Shown here: piece after piece, positions 1-9,914 of the stretch
Position numbering within the stretch: position 1 is the stretch's first letter
Layout: each line of letters opens with the position of its first letter
DNA from: Pseudomonas helvetica
GTDB taxonomy: Bacteria; Pseudomonadota; Gammaproteobacteria; Pseudomonadales; Pseudomonadaceae
Length of the DNA stretch: 64,000 bases
Assembly (NCBI RefSeq): GCF_039908645.1
Contig: NZ_CP150917.1
Span: 4,289,501-4,353,500, forward strand
Direction of reading: 5' to 3'
The notes under the pieces: model-generated
Database searches by the model: none
What the model was told of the DNA's origin: nothing
The model's input: only the letters and a program-made list of their open reading frames with translations
Program-made: the position numbers and the translations under genes

Positions 1-596
1 ATGCTGCCCTGTGAGGTTTGCAGCCGCGTGGCCCGCCAGTCGATGTCGGTGACCCGGCCTTCGGTGCCGTCGATGGAGATCCAGTCATCCAGTTGATAGG
101 GTTTGGTGGTGTTGAGCACGATGCCGGAAAACACATCGCTGAGGGTGCTCTGCAATGCCAGGCCGACGATGATCGCCAGGGCACCGGAAGTCGCCAGCAC
201 GCCTTTGACCGGCAAATCGAGCACATACGCCAGGGCGGCGATGATCGCGATCAGGAAAATTACCGCACCGAGCAAATCCTGCAACAGCCGGCCAGTATGC
301 CCGACCCGTTGCATCATCACCGTGCCGAGCAATACCGTCAGGGTTCGCGCGCCAAACAGCCACCAACCGATCTGCAATCCGGTCGCGGCCAGGTGCAACG
401 GCACGTTCTCCGGCCAAGGCGCCACGTCCATCGGGTTCATGCCTTCGTTGAACAGCACGGCGCTGAACAACGCAAAAATCACCACCCGCACGACCAACTG
501 CCAGTGACTGACACTTACCAACCGCCACAGCAGGATGTCGAGCAAAATCAGCGCCAGGGCACAAAACAGCGGGTGATCGGTGAGCAGTGACAACAT
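1..596 (-). CDS. MscS-family mechanosensitive ion channel, N-terminal part (runs off the window)
   Basis: Reading the minus strand from the ATG at 594-596 gives an open frame to the window edge (198 codons). It has three or four hydrophobic segments, then the MscS pore-lining and beta-domain signature: AIIVGLALQSTLSDVFSGI, followed by PYQLDDWISIDGTEGRVTDI. This predicts an inner-membrane channel that opens under hypo-osmotic tension. A GGAG lies 7 nt before the ATG. The C-terminus is outside the window, so a fused cyclic-nucleotide-binding domain, found in some Pseudomonas relatives, cannot be checked. Confidence 0.85.
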   Translation of the reverse strand, partial: MLSLLTDHPLFCALALILLDILLWRLVSVSHWQLVVRVVIFALFSAVLFNEGMNPMDVAPWPENVPLHLAATGLQIGWWLFGARTLTVLLGTVMMQRVGHTGRLLQDLLGAVIFLIAIIAALAYVLDLPVKGVLATSGALAIIVGLALQSTLSDVFSGIVLNTTKPYQLDDWISIDGTEGRVTDIDWRATRLQTSQGS

Positions 597-830
597 CAAG
601 CAACTCCAGCAAGACCAATGGCGTGAAGATCGCACAGATTGGGCACAGTGTAGGAGTGTTTGATTGCGAGGTGAACGCAACCCGCACAACACCACTCACC
701 ATCGCTTGAGCGCACGGCCCCCTGGATTCGTGATTTTCAGTAAAAAGTGCTTTGCCGATTCAGCGGTTTTTCTCAAGGATGCAGACCGGGATACTCGCGG
801 CCATTCCCGTCACAACCCCTGGAGTCACAC

Positions 831-1634
831 ATGTCTGTTCCCGCCTTCGGCCTCGGTACTTTTCGCTTGCAAGGCCAGGTGGTCATCGATTCGGTGAGCA
901 CCGGCCTTGAACTCGGTTACCGGGCGATCGATACCGCGCAGATCTACGACAACGAAGCCGATGTCGGCCAGGCCATCGCCGCCAGCGGCATTGCCCGCGA
1001 AGAACTGTTCATCACCAGCAAGATCTGGATCGCCAATTTTGCCAAGGACCAGCTGATCGCCAGCTTGAAAGATAGCCTGCGCAAACTGCAAACCGATTAT
1101 CTGGACCTGACGCTGATCCACTGGCCGTCCCCGGAAAACCAGGTGCCGGTGCATGAATTCATGGGCGCCCTGCTGGAAGCCAAGGCGCTGGGCCTGACGC
1201 GGCAGATCGGTGTGTCGAATTTCACCGTCGACCTCATGCAGCAAGCCATCGACGCGGTCGGCGCAGACAACATCGCGACCAATCAGATCGAGCTGCACCC
1301 TTACCTGCAAAACCGCACAGTGGTCGAGTTTGCCCAGAGCCGGGGTATTCAGATCACCTCCTACATGACCCTGGCCTACGGCGAAGTCCTGAAGGACCCG
1401 GTCATCCAACAGATCGCCGAGCGGCATCAGGCAACTCCGGCACAAGTCACGCTGGCCTGGGCCATGCAACTGGGTTACGCGGTAATTCCGTCGTCGACCC
1501 AACGGGCCAACCTCGACAGCAACCTGGCGGCCCGCGAGCTGACATTGAGCGAAGCCGATATGACGCTGATCGCAGGACTTGAGCGCGGCCAGCGCCTGAC
1601 CAGCCCGAAAGGTATCGCTCCCGATTGGGATTGA
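831..1634 (+). CDS. dkgB: 2,5-didehydrogluconate reductase / aldo-keto reductase
   Basis: This is a 267-residue NADPH-dependent aldo-keto reductase, the length of E. coli DkgB. It should reduce 2,5-diketo-D-gluconate and assorted aldehydes in the cytoplasm. The AKR catalytic tetrad is visible: Asp34 and Tyr39 ([15 protein letters not shown]), Lys64 (TSKIWIAN) and His97 (LIHWP). The ATG at 831 was chosen over an upstream in-frame start at 747 because a TGGAG lies 7 nt before it and the protein then begins with the family's [11 protein letters not shown]. It is a single gene, convergent with the sensor kinase downstream. The 234 bp upstream hold no other gene that I can see. Confidence 0.9.
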   Translation: MSVPAFGLGTFRLQGQVVIDSVSTGLELGYRAIDTAQIYDNEADVGQAIAASGIAREELFITSKIWIANFAKDQLIASLKDSLRKLQTDYLDLTLIHWPSPENQVPVHEFMGALLEAKALGLTRQIGVSNFTVDLMQQAIDAVGADNIATNQIELHPYLQNRTVVEFAQSRGIQITSYMTLAYGEVLKDPVIQQIAERHQATPAQVTLAWAMQLGYAVIPSSTQRANLDSNLAARELTLSEADMTLIAGLERGQRLTSPKGIAPDWD

Positions 1635-1650
1635 GCGTAACCGCTCAGCA

Positions 1651-4600
1651 TTATTGCTCCAGGTGCAGAGCCAAACGCTCCATGGCGAATTGCAGGGCCT
1701 GCACCGCCTGGTTCAATACGTTGTTGTCGCGCCCACCGCAGGCGACTTCCAGTTGTTCGCAACAGTGGACCACGCGCCGGGCCTTGACCATTTGCGCGCC
1801 GCCCTTGATCCGATGGGCCAGCTCCCGCAAGCCTATGCGGTCACGCTTGCGGTAAAAGCCCTGTAACCGTGCCAGATCCTTGGCATTACTGCTGGCCAGT
1901 TCAGCCAGCAGTTTATTGATCAGGCTACGGTCAGGCCCGGCCAGTTGTTCAAGGCTGCCAAGATCGATTTCGGCAGCGCTGACCGGCAACGTTTCGAGCG
2001 GTTGTCGCGTGTTGGTGTCCGGTGTCACATCGGCCAGACGGGCACTCAGGTCTTTCAGGCCGATGGGCTTGAACAGGCAATCGTCCATCCCGGCTTCCAT
2101 GCAACGGATCTTTTCTTCGGGCTGGGCATTGGCAGTGAAACCGAGAATCAGGCAAGGCATGTCCCCATTGGCCCGCTCCTCGTCACGAATTGCCATGGCC
2201 AACTCGTAACCGCTGAGGTTCGGCATGTTGCAATCGGTGATCACCACGTCGAACGTGTGTTCACGCCAGCATTCGAGCCCCTGCTCACCGTCCTGGGCAT
2301 CACACACACGGTGCCCAAGACGGCTCAGTTGTTGCACCAGCAACAGGCGATTGGCCGGGTAGTCGTCAACCACCAGAATGTTCAACGAGTGCCCTCGCTC
2401 CGGTGGCACAGTCTCGACCGGCGGCGCGGCCAGCGGCTGCAATGCCAGTACATCGAGGCTGACGTCGATTTGCGTGCCCGCGCCCAGCTCGCTGCGCAAT
2501 TGCAATCGCCCCCCCATCATCTCGCACAGCGAACGGCTAATGAGCAAGCCCAGCCCGGAGCCACTGCGGCCATCCTGCGGGCTATTGCTGGCCTGTACAA
2601 ACCGACTGAACAATCGCTGCTGGTCGAATTCGCTGATGCCTATCCCGCTGTCCTTGATCCGCAGGCTGATCGCCAGGTTCCCGTGGACGGCAGCGGGCTC
2701 TACTCGTAGCGTCAGGCTGATCTGTCCGGCGCGGGTGAACTTGATCGCGTTGCTCAGCAGGTTGGAGACGATTTGCTTGAAACGCATCGGGTCGATCAAC
2801 ACATCGCGGTCACTACGGGCATCCAGTTCGACCTGCCAAAGCAGGTTCTTTTGCCGTGCCAGGCCTTCAAATACTTTGCTCACCGAACTGACCAGCGCCA
2901 ACAGATTCGCGCGTTCCGGGGTCAGGGACAAATGCCCCGACTCGATCCGCGCGATGTCCAGAATATCGCCGATCAGCTCCAGCATCTGCTGCGCGGCATT
3001 CCACGCCACCTCTATCGCAAGATGGTCCGTGACGCCCTCTTCAGCTCGCAACATCGCCAGTTCGAGCATGCCGATCACAGCGTTCATTGGCGTGCGGATT
3101 TCATGGCTCATGGTTGCCAGGAAGGTGGTTTTGGCACGGTTGGCATCGTCCGCCGCGTCCCTCGCTTGCTGCACCTGTTGCAGCAATTGCTGGCGCTTGC
3201 GGATCAGGTTGCGCTGGTAGGCAATCCAGCCCAGCGCCAACAGCAGCAACAGTCCTGCGGCCAAAAAACCCTGAAGGATGGACGTGCGGTGACGCGACCA
3301 GTAGCTGTCATCCACCGGCAGTTCATTGCGCCAGCGGTTGGCCAACTCGTCCATTTCTTCCGGGGGAATGCTTAACAGGGCTTTATTGAGAATTGAGTAG
3401 AGTTCAAGGGCTCCACGGTTGGTCGCGAAGCTGATGTGTGCCGGTTCGGTGCCGACGGTGCTGGTCACTTGAAGCGTGTTGCGGTAGTACCGGCCAATCA
3501 TGTAGCGCGCACTGATCAACGAGTTCAAGGCAGCATCAGCCGCCCCGCTGGCCACCATTGCCATCGCCTGGGCGGGACTTTCCGCTTCGATGAAGAGCAC
3601 ACCCGGTGCATTGACCCGAATGAATTCATGCAGAGCGTTACCACGGACAATTGCCAGGCGTTTACCCGGTAAATCGTCCAGGGTCTTGGGGGCTTTGGCG
3701 CTCACGGCACTGACAAGCACAAAGGGGCTGACCCGATACGGTCGTGTGAAGCGCAGCTCTGCCTGGCGTTCGATGCTCGGCGTCATCACCGCCAACAAGT
3801 CGACTGTTCCGCGTTTGAGTTGATCGAGTTGCTCACTCAATGACTCGCTGCGCAGCGGTTCGAATTTCAACCCGGTGAGCAGGCTAATTCTGTCCAGGAC
3901 CTCCGCGCTAAGGCCACTGAACCGGCCTTCTTTTTCATAAAACGAAAGTGGCTCAAAGTTGCCGATAACCCCGACCGTGGCACGTGGATGCTGGTCGAGC
4001 CAGCGTTGTTCGCTGGCGCTCAACTGTACGCGCTGCGGGTTGCTGAAACTGCCGCCGGAGCTCCAGCGACGCAGGATGGTCATGCGTTCCTGCTCTGGGA
4101 TCACCGCCAGAGCGGCATCGGTGATGCGGCGCAAACGGGTGTTCTCGGCACTCACGGCGAACCCGAATGTGTTGACTTCCATTCGGGCAAATTGCGTCAA
4201 CCGCACATTATTCAGGTAATTGTTGTTGATCAGGTAGCGAGCACTGATGGAGTCACCGAGGTAGGCATCCGCGCGCCCAAAGGCCACGGCGCCAATGGCA
4301 CTCAATGTCGAGGGATAGAGTCTTAGCCGGGCTTCGGGGTAACTCTCCTTGACAGCTTCAGGCCGCAGATAATGATCGAGCATGGCCACCCGCACCCCTG
4401 AAAGATCTTCTGTCAGCCTGGCGCTGTCACCCTCCTTCGCGACCAGAACGGGAGCATCTTCTGCATAGGCACGCGACATCAGAAGCTGCGGATCGGCCGC
4501 TTCAAAGTTGTTGGCGGTCCCCAGCAGATCAATCTCTCCCCGCTTTAACGCGTTAATTACAGCCTCGCGAGACTCGTAACGCGTCACCTCAACCTTGATG

Positions 4601-4890
4601 CGCAGCAATTGGGCGAGCAGGTCTGCAAAATCAGCCGTGATGCCCTCAAAATCGTAGTCGTTGATCGTGCTCTCGAACGGCGGGTAATCCGGCGCCGAAG
4701 CGCCCAATCGCAAGCTGCCCTTATCCCTTAACCAGCGCCAGTCGGCCGGTGCCAGTTCGACGCGGTAACCCTCAACAGTCGAGCGTCCCAGTAGATGCAG
4801 GGGTTCAGGTTCTTGCGCAAAGGTGTTCGCCGCGTACCACGGACTGAACAACGTCAATGCAACCAGCCATACACGCAGGCGCATATGCAT
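1651..4890 (-). CDS. Hybrid sensor histidine kinase, EvgS/BvgS type, with two periplasmic solute-binding domains
   Basis: This is a 1079-residue inner-membrane phosphorelay kinase. Domain order: signal segment (1-25), two SBP_bac_3/PBPb-type periplasmic domains (about 55-275 and 305-520), a membrane helix (about 537-557), HisKA with phospho-accepting His596 (MSHEIRTPMNAVIG), HATPase with N box SNLLSNAIKFT and GSGLGL (about 700-815), a receiver with Asp886 (VITDCNMP), and a C-terminal Hpt domain with His1026 (AHRIKGG). All relay residues are present, so it should sense a small ligand and pass phosphate His-Asp-His-Asp to a response regulator. Its ATG directly follows the TGA of the LuxR-type regulator upstream, so the two are translationally coupled. 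The ligand is unknown. Confidence 0.93.
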   Translation of the reverse strand: MHMRLRVWLVALTLFSPWYAANTFAQEPEPLHLLGRSTVEGYRVELAPADWRWLRDKGSLRLGASAPDYPPFESTINDYDFEGITADFADLLAQLLRIKVEVTRYESREAVINALKRGEIDLLGTANNFEAADPQLLMSRAYAEDAPVLVAKEGDSARLTEDLSGVRVAMLDHYLRPEAVKESYPEARLRLYPSTLSAIGAVAFGRADAYLGDSISARYLINNNYLNNVRLTQFARMEVNTFGFAVSAENTRLRRITDAALAVIPEQERMTILRRWSSGGSFSNPQRVQLSASEQRWLDQHPRATVGVIGNFEPLSFYEKEGRFSGLSAEVLDRISLLTGLKFEPLRSESLSEQLDQLKRGTVDLLAVMTPSIERQAELRFTRPYRVSPFVLVSAVSAKAPKTLDDLPGKRLAIVRGNALHEFIRVNAPGVLFIEAESPAQAMAMVASGAADAALNSLISARYMIGRYYRNTLQVTSTVGTEPAHISFATNRGALELYSILNKALLSIPPEEMDELANRWRNELPVDDSYWSRHRTSILQGFLAAGLLLLLALGWIAYQRNLIRKRQQLLQQVQQARDAADDANRAKTTFLATMSHEIRTPMNAVIGMLELAMLRAEEGVTDHLAIEVAWNAAQQMLELIGDILDIARIESGHLSLTPERANLLALVSSVSKVFEGLARQKNLLWQVELDARSDRDVLIDPMRFKQIVSNLLSNAIKFTRAGQISLTLRVEPAAVHGNLAISLRIKDSGIGISEFDQQRLFSRFVQASNSPQDGRSGSGLGLLISRSLCEMMGGRLQLRSELGAGTQIDVSLDVLALQPLAAPPVETVPPERGHSLNILVVDDYPANRLLLVQQLSRLGHRVCDAQDGEQGLECWREHTFDVVITDCNMPNLSGYELAMAIRDEERANGDMPCLILGFTANAQPEEKIRCMEAGMDDCLFKPIGLKDLSARLADVTPDTNTRQPLETLPVSAAEIDLGSLEQLAGPDRSLINKLLAELASSNAKDLARLQGFYRKRDRIGLRELAHRIKGGAQMVKARRVVHCCEQLEVACGGRDNNVLNQAVQALQFAMERLALHLEQ

Positions 4891-5538
4891 TCAGATCAGC
4901 TGATTGCGTATGGCGAATTCTCTCAAGTGAACCAGGGATTTCACATTGAGCTTTGCGATCAAACGGGTTTTGTAGGTACTGATGGTCTTGTGGCTGAGGT
5001 TCATGGCTTTAGCGATTTCCTTGTTGCTAAAGCCGAGCGCCAGGTATCGAAAGATGCTCAGTTCACGGTCGGAGAGTTTCCCGATCATCTGCGACTCGTT
5101 GAGTTGCAGCGGATCCAGACTCACTGAGCTGGAGTCCAGTTGAGGGAAATACATATAGCCAGACATCACCGCTTGAACGGCTTTACGCAGCTCTTGCAGG
5201 TCATTGGTTTTCGAGACAAAGCCCAAGGCCCCGGCTCTCATGCAGCGGTCGACATAGAACCTGGGCTCACAGGAGGTGAAGACCACAACCCGGGAAAGTG
5301 ACTGATCGCGCTGCAGACGACTCAGCAGTTCCAACCCGCCAAGCCTGGGAATATTCAGATCCAGCACCACCAGATCAGGTGACTGGGTAAGGATCGTTTG
5401 CAGGGCCTCAACACCATTGAATGACTCCAGAATAGTCTGGAACATCTCTCTGCCATTGGAATCCTTGAGTGCCGCAAGCAGCATTTTGACAGCGGCCACA
5501 ACAACCGGATGATCATCCGCGATCAGCACTGACAGCAT
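4891..5538 (-). CDS. LuxR/NarL-family response regulator, EvgA/BvgA type
   Basis: This is a 215-residue cytoplasmic DNA-binding regulator. The N-terminal receiver has the acidic pair Asp8-Asp9 (LIADDHP), phospho-acceptor Asp60 (LVVLDLNIP) and a conserved Thr/Lys region (VFTSCEP, FVSKTND). The C-terminal LuxR helix-turn-helix covers about 150-210 (LSDRELSIFRYLALGFSNKE). The frame is open for 22 codons upstream, but the ATG at 5538 is preceded by AGGAG and begins the domain cleanly. The stop abuts the ATG of the hybrid kinase, so the pair forms an operon and this is the likely output regulator. Target genes cannot be read from the sequence. Confidence 0.93.
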   Translation of the reverse strand: MLSVLIADDHPVVVAAVKMLLAALKDSNGREMFQTILESFNGVEALQTILTQSPDLVVLDLNIPRLGGLELLSRLQRDQSLSRVVVFTSCEPRFYVDRCMRAGALGFVSKTNDLQELRKAVQAVMSGYMYFPQLDSSSVSLDPLQLNESQMIGKLSDRELSIFRYLALGFSNKEIAKAMNLSHKTISTYKTRLIAKLNVKSLVHLREFAIRNQLI

Positions 5539-5687
5539 GGCAACTCCTGTAGAAACGCCCAAAAACCCCGGCGTGCCGCCCATGGCATTTGCCAAGGCTG
5601 ACACAACGGCTGCGCAACGACTGTTGCACGAGGAACTGGGCGAAACTACCTGTCAAAGTTGACAGTTCAGACCAACGGTCGTGTGCC

Positions 5688-6122
5688 TCAGGCGCGCAAA
5701 CCGCCCTGCTGCCGGGCGTGCCCACGCCGGGAACCGTGAGCCGGTATATCGACGCGACTCATCAGCCCTTCGAGGGTTTCCTGGTCCGGTACGCGATCCT
5801 GGCTGATCCGCACGTTGTGCTGCTGGACGGCAAACAACGCGGGCAGGCCGGCTTTCTGGGCATCGTAGATCAATGTATGACAGATCTGCTGGTTGTCTTG
5901 GCAGAACGCCACCAGGTCCAGGCCGGTCCCGGTACACAAGGTTGCATTGATGATCACCAGATCAAACGGCTCACAGCCGTATTCGACAACGCTGAGCAGC
6001 TCTACAAGGGAGTGCACGGGGGCAATTCGGTAGTAACCGAGCTGATTCAGCCTGCGCTCGATTTTCATGCGATGAAAATGCTGCTCATCGGCGATCAGGA
6101 TACGTAACGCTTTATTCGGCAT
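5688..6122 (-). CDS. Receiver-like protein lacking the phospho-acceptor aspartate
   Basis: This is a 144-residue protein with a response-regulator receiver fold and no output domain. The start (ALRILIADEQHFHRMKIERRL) keeps an Asp12-Glu13 acidic patch, and PFDLVIINATLCTGTGLDL matches the strand carrying the phospho-acceptor, but Asn59 replaces Asp. The Lys-Pro pair is not evident, and the last ~25 residues are basic and probably unstructured. Such pseudo-receivers usually act through protein-protein contacts. It sits on the same strand 149 bp upstream of the LuxR-type regulator and hybrid kinase, so I infer that it modulates that relay. Orphan decay is the alternative. Confidence 0.75.
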   Translation of the reverse strand: MPNKALRILIADEQHFHRMKIERRLNQLGYYRIAPVHSLVELLSVVEYGCEPFDLVIINATLCTGTGLDLVAFCQDNQQICHTLIYDAQKAGLPALFAVQQHNVRISQDRVPDQETLEGLMSRVDIPAHGSRRGHARQQGGLRA

Positions 6123-6248
6123 GGTTGATTGACCCTACAATGACGGTGCGGCTGTTTACGCCCACCCTTATCAAGAGCGCCTCAGACTAAGGGCAATGCC
6201 GCGGGGGTTTCTGTAGGACATTTCTGAAAGAAACAGTTCCATCGACTT

Positions 6249-6656
6249 TTAATTTTTTTGCTGTCGCACCGATGACAACTTCAGCCAACGCTGCAAATCA
6301 GTGCCCGTCATCGGTCGGTCACTCAGTCGTACTCGGGCCCAGAACGCCTGTTGAACCAAGGGTGAGAGGGAGATTCGTGCCACAAGCGCACCCAGTTCGT
6401 CTCCGTCAACCGAGGTGGTTGCCGGGGTGGCTTCGATTTCCACTTCATCATTGCCAAAGGCGCGCACGTCATCGCTGGCCGGTAAGGGGAAAGAATGACG
6501 CCCAACACAAATTAGTCGCCGTACATGTGGGAGCGTGGCTTGCCCGCGATGAACGATGACGCGTAATACCTGAAAAATCGCGGTGTTCGCTTCGCGGGCA
6601 AGCCTTGCTCCTACGGGTTTATCGCCTATCCATGGATTTGAGTCAGCTGACGCCAA
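6249..6656 (-). CDS. Doubtful small ORF, possibly a gene remnant beside a REP pair
   Basis: An open frame of 135 codons spans this stretch, but its first half reads through a REP pair (6524-6616). Only the last ~72 codons, from a possible GTG near 6465, look protein-like (ALVARISLSPLVQQAFWARV). I see no clear ribosome-binding site and do not recognise a family. It may be the 3' remnant of a gene interrupted by the REP pair. Confidence 0.25.
   Translation of the reverse strand: MASADSNPWIGDKPVGARLAREANTAIFQVLRVIVHRGQATLPHVRRLICVGRHSFPLPASDDVRAFGNDEVEIEATPATTSVDGDELGALVARISLSPLVQQAFWARVRLSDRPMTGTDLQRWLKLSSVRQQKN
6524..6616. repeat. REP pair (REPIN-like), gcttgcccgcgat type
   Basis: Two inverted copies of a Pseudomonas REP word face each other: GTGGGAGCGTGGCTTGCCCG at the left, and its degenerate reverse complement CGGGCAAGCCTTGCTCCTAC at the right. 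They are separated by about 50 bp. It lies just 3' of the MFS transporter gene. Confidence 0.75.
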
Positions 6657-6659
6657 TGT

Positions 6660-7832
6660 TCATTTGAGTCGTCGATAACTCTGGATGGCCGAACCCAGCA
6701 CCACCGCCCCCGCCGCAATCGACAGCCAGAACCCGCTGCGTGCGCCGAAGGCATCCACCAGCCAGCCGGAACCTGCTGCGCCGATCGCCACGCCGATGCT
6801 CAGGCCGGTGATCAGCCAGGTCAGGCCTTCCGTGAGTTTGGCGGGTGGCACGATGCGCTCCACCAACCCCATGGCGACAATCAACGTCGGTGCGAAAAAC
6901 AGCCCGGCAACAAACACCGCCAGCGACAACCCGAGAATGTTCCCCGCCAGCAGCAACGGCAGCGTGGTCAGCGCCGTCGCCACTCCGCCGTACAGAAACA
7001 AACGCGGCAACGGCACGTCGGGTTTCAACGCGCCGAACGCCAACCCGGCCAGGCACGAGCCGATGGCATACACCGACAGCACGATGCTCGCCGCTGCTGG
7101 CTGGCCTTGCTGCTGGGCGAAGGCCACGCTGACCACATCCACCACCCCGACGATGGTGCCCATGGCGCCCATCAACAGCATCAACAGGCGTATATCCCCT
7201 GAACCCACGACCGAACCCGGTTGATCGGCGTCATGCGGATGCACCGACGGCTCGGTGCTGCGCTGCAACACAAACGCGCTCACCCCAATCGCCAACATCA
7301 GCAACGCCACCAACGGCCCGGCCTCGGGAAACACCACCACGCACAGCCCCACCGAGAGTGGCGGTCCGACGATAAAACACACCTCATCCAGCACCGACTC
7401 CAGCGCATAGGCGGTTTGTAACTGCGGTTGACCACGATACAGCTCGGTCCAGCGCGCCCGGACCATCGCCGACATGTTCGGCATGCAACCGGCCAGCGCG
7501 GCGAACACAAACAGTGTCCAGTTCGGCGCTTGCAATCGTGTACAGAGCAACAGCAACAACAACGCGCAACCGCCGACCAAGGCCGAAACCGGCAGCACCC
7601 GGCCCTGACCAAAACGGTCGACCATGCGCGACACCTGCGGCGCGCAAAACGCCGTGGCCAAGGCAAAGGTCGCCGCCACTGACCCGGCCAACGCGTAACC
7701 GCCCTGCAACTGCGAGAGCATGGTGATCAGGCCGATGCCGGTCATCGAGATCGGCATGCGCGCGACCATTCCCGCCAGCACAAAGGCGCGGCTGCCAGGG
7801 GCGTTGAATAGCGCTTGATAGGGATTTGCCAT
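6660..7832 (-). CDS. MFS transporter (drug/solute efflux-type permease)
   Basis: This is a 390-residue inner-membrane protein with about 12 hydrophobic helices. The cytoplasmic loop after the second helix pair carries an MFS-like motif (FCAPQVSRMVDRFGQGRVLP). The protein begins MANPYQALFNAPGSRAF at the ATG at 7830-7832. The 30 upstream codons in frame are not membrane-like and were excluded. It is transcribed divergently from the GH15 enzyme, with 210 bp between starts. Proteins of this shape in Pseudomonas are usually annotated as general MFS permeases; the substrate cannot be inferred. Confidence 0.88.
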   Translation of the reverse strand: MANPYQALFNAPGSRAFVLAGMVARMPISMTGIGLITMLSQLQGGYALAGSVAATFALATAFCAPQVSRMVDRFGQGRVLPVSALVGGCALLLLLLCTRLQAPNWTLFVFAALAGCMPNMSAMVRARWTELYRGQPQLQTAYALESVLDEVCFIVGPPLSVGLCVVVFPEAGPLVALLMLAIGVSAFVLQRSTEPSVHPHDADQPGSVVGSGDIRLLMLLMGAMGTIVGVVDVVSVAFAQQQGQPAAASIVLSVYAIGSCLAGLAFGALKPDVPLPRLFLYGGVATALTTLPLLLAGNILGLSLAVFVAGLFFAPTLIVAMGLVERIVPPAKLTEGLTWLITGLSIGVAIGAAGSGWLVDAFGARSGFWLSIAAGAVVLGSAIQSYRRLK

Positions 7833-8042
7833 CCGGTTCCATCCTCTGCTGAGCCGTGCAACTTGCCACAAAGCGTCCAGGTAGTAAAAAACCACAAATA
7901 AGCCCGCCAAACATGAACTCAAGCCACCTTGCGCCAGTCACCTGATAAGCCCGCCCGTCGAAAGCTGAGTGATAGGCACATCTCGTCAGCAGCACACTGT
8001 TCATCGATGGCGGCCTATGTCTCTATCCGGAGTGACGCAGCA

Positions 8043-9869
8043 ATGACTGATCATTACAACGAGCGACAAAGCGCTATCGACGCCCACGGCATCATCGGGG
8101 ACATGCGCAGCGCAGCGTTGGTCAACGACAAGGGCAGCGTGGACTTTTTCTGCTGGCCGGAATTCGACAGCCCGTCGATTTTCTGCTCATTGCTGGACAC
8201 CCCGGACGCGGGGATTTTCCAACTGGCACCCGACCTGCCCGATGCCCGGCGCGAGCAAATCTACCTGCCCGACACCAACGTGCTGCAAACCCGTTGGTTG
8301 AGTGAACAAGCGGTGGTGGAAATCACCGACCTGCTGCCGGTCGGCGACAACGACGACGCCCTGCCCCTGTTGATCCGTCGTGTGCGGCTGGTCAGTGGCC
8401 ACGCCACGTTCCACCTGCATTGCGCGGTACGCCATGACTACGCCCGAGCGCAGACCAAGGCGCGGACCGACGGCGCAGACGTCTGCTTCGAAGCCGACCA
8501 GCAGCCAGGTTTACGCCTGCGCGCCAATCAGCCGATGCAAGTTGCACAAGACGCCGCCGTCGCCACGTTCAGCCTCAAACAGGGCCAGAGCGCCGAATTC
8601 CTCCTCGGCGCCCTCGACGACCCACGCTTCAAGGATGAAAACAGTGACCTGTGCCTGCAACGCACACTGAAGTTCTGGCGCGACTGGATCGGGCAATCCA
8701 ATTACCGCGGACGCTGGCGCGAAATGGTCAACCGCTCGGCGCTGGCGCTGAAACTGCTGACCTCGCGCAAACACGGCGCGATCCTCGCTGCCGCGACCTT
8801 CGGCCTGCCGGAAATACCCGGCGGCGCCCGCAACTGGGACTATCGCTACACCTGGATCCGCGATGCCTCCTTCACCGTCTATGCCTTCATGCGCCTGGGC
8901 TTTGTCGATGAAGCCAACGCCTACATGCGCTGGTTGCACGGACGGATGAGCGACTGCCAGGGCAAAGCGATGAAGCTCAACGTCCTGTATGCCATTGATG
9001 GTCGTCAGGAGCTGCCGGAAATCGAACTTGCGCACTTGTCCGGTCACGGCAACGCCAAGCCGGTACGTATCGGCAATCAGGCCTACGAGCAGGCTCAGCT
9101 GGATATTTTCGGCGAGTTGATGGACGCGGTGTACCTGGTCAACAAGTACGGTGAGGCCATTTCCCATGAGAGTTGGCAACATGCCATCAAGGTGGTCGAT
9201 CAGGTTTGCGATAGCTGGCAGCAAGAGGATGTCGGCATCTGGGAAATGCGTGGCGAGCAGCATCACTTCCTGCATTCACGGCTGATGTGCTGGGTGGCAC
9301 TGGACCGGGCCATCCGTCTCGCGTCGAAACGCTCGCTGCCCGCCCCGTTCGCCCGTTGGGATCAGACCCGCCAAGCGATCTACGCCGACATCTGGAACAA
9401 CTTCTGGAGCGACGAACATGGGCATTTCGTCCAGCACATCGGCGGCACCGCGCTTGACGGTTCGATGTTGCTGATGCCGCTGGTGCGCTTCGTCAGCGCC
9501 AGGGACCCGCGCTGGCTGTCGACCCTGCAAGCGATCCAGAAAACCCTGGTGCGCGACGGCATGGTGTACCGCTACCACAACGACGACAGCCAGATCGATG
9601 GCCTGCCCGGCACCGAGGGCGCCTTCGCCGCCTGCTCGTTCTGGTACATCGAGTGCCTGGCTCGCGCCGGCATGGTCGAAAAAGCGCACCTGGAGTTCGA
9701 ACAACTGCTGCGCTACGCCAACCCGCTCGGGCTTTACGCCGAAGAATTCGACAGCCACGCACGGCACCTGGGCAACACGCCACAGGCGCTGACCCACTTG
9801 GCACTGATCAGCGCAGCGAGTTTTCTCGAGCGGAAGTTGAGTGGGGAGAAGAGTTACTGGCAGCCGTAA
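8043..9869 (+). CDS. Glycoside hydrolase family 15 protein (glucoamylase/trehalase-like)
   Basis: This 608-residue protein has the bacterial GH15 layout: an N-terminal super-beta-sandwich domain (HGIIGDMRSAALVNDKGSVD, FFCWPEFDSPSIF) followed by an (alpha/alpha)6 catalytic barrel. The barrel contains GARNWDYRYTWIRDASFTVY and GTEGAFAACSFW, the regions that hold the catalytic acids. It should hydrolyse terminal glucosyl residues of alpha-glucans or trehalose; no signal peptide is visible, so it is probably cytoplasmic. The ATG at 8043 was chosen because the 38 upstream in-frame codons are not family-like. The last 39 nt (9831-9869) recur four more times downstream as part of a tandem repeat, so this is the parental copy. 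Confidence 0.9.
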   Translation: MTDHYNERQSAIDAHGIIGDMRSAALVNDKGSVDFFCWPEFDSPSIFCSLLDTPDAGIFQLAPDLPDARREQIYLPDTNVLQTRWLSEQAVVEITDLLPVGDNDDALPLLIRRVRLVSGHATFHLHCAVRHDYARAQTKARTDGADVCFEADQQPGLRLRANQPMQVAQDAAVATFSLKQGQSAEFLLGALDDPRFKDENSDLCLQRTLKFWRDWIGQSNYRGRWREMVNRSALALKLLTSRKHGAILAAATFGLPEIPGGARNWDYRYTWIRDASFTVYAFMRLGFVDEANAYMRWLHGRMSDCQGKAMKLNVLYAIDGRQELPEIELAHLSGHGNAKPVRIGNQAYEQAQLDIFGELMDAVYLVNKYGEAISHESWQHAIKVVDQVCDSWQQEDVGIWEMRGEQHHFLHSRLMCWVALDRAIRLASKRSLPAPFARWDQTRQAIYADIWNNFWSDEHGHFVQHIGGTALDGSMLLMPLVRFVSARDPRWLSTLQAIQKTLVRDGMVYRYHNDDSQIDGLPGTEGAFAACSFWYIECLARAGMVEKAHLEFEQLLRYANPLGLYAEEFDSHARHLGNTPQALTHLALISAASFLERKLSGEKSYWQP

Positions 9870-9914
9870 ATGCGGGTGAGAAACCTGACGCGGACTGTCT
9901 GACAGCCGACAATC

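Noticed and set aside
85..702. 205-codon minus-strand frame overlapping the MscS gene
   Set aside because: It is an out-of-frame shadow; the MscS-type protein reads in the neighbouring frame from 596 to the window edge.
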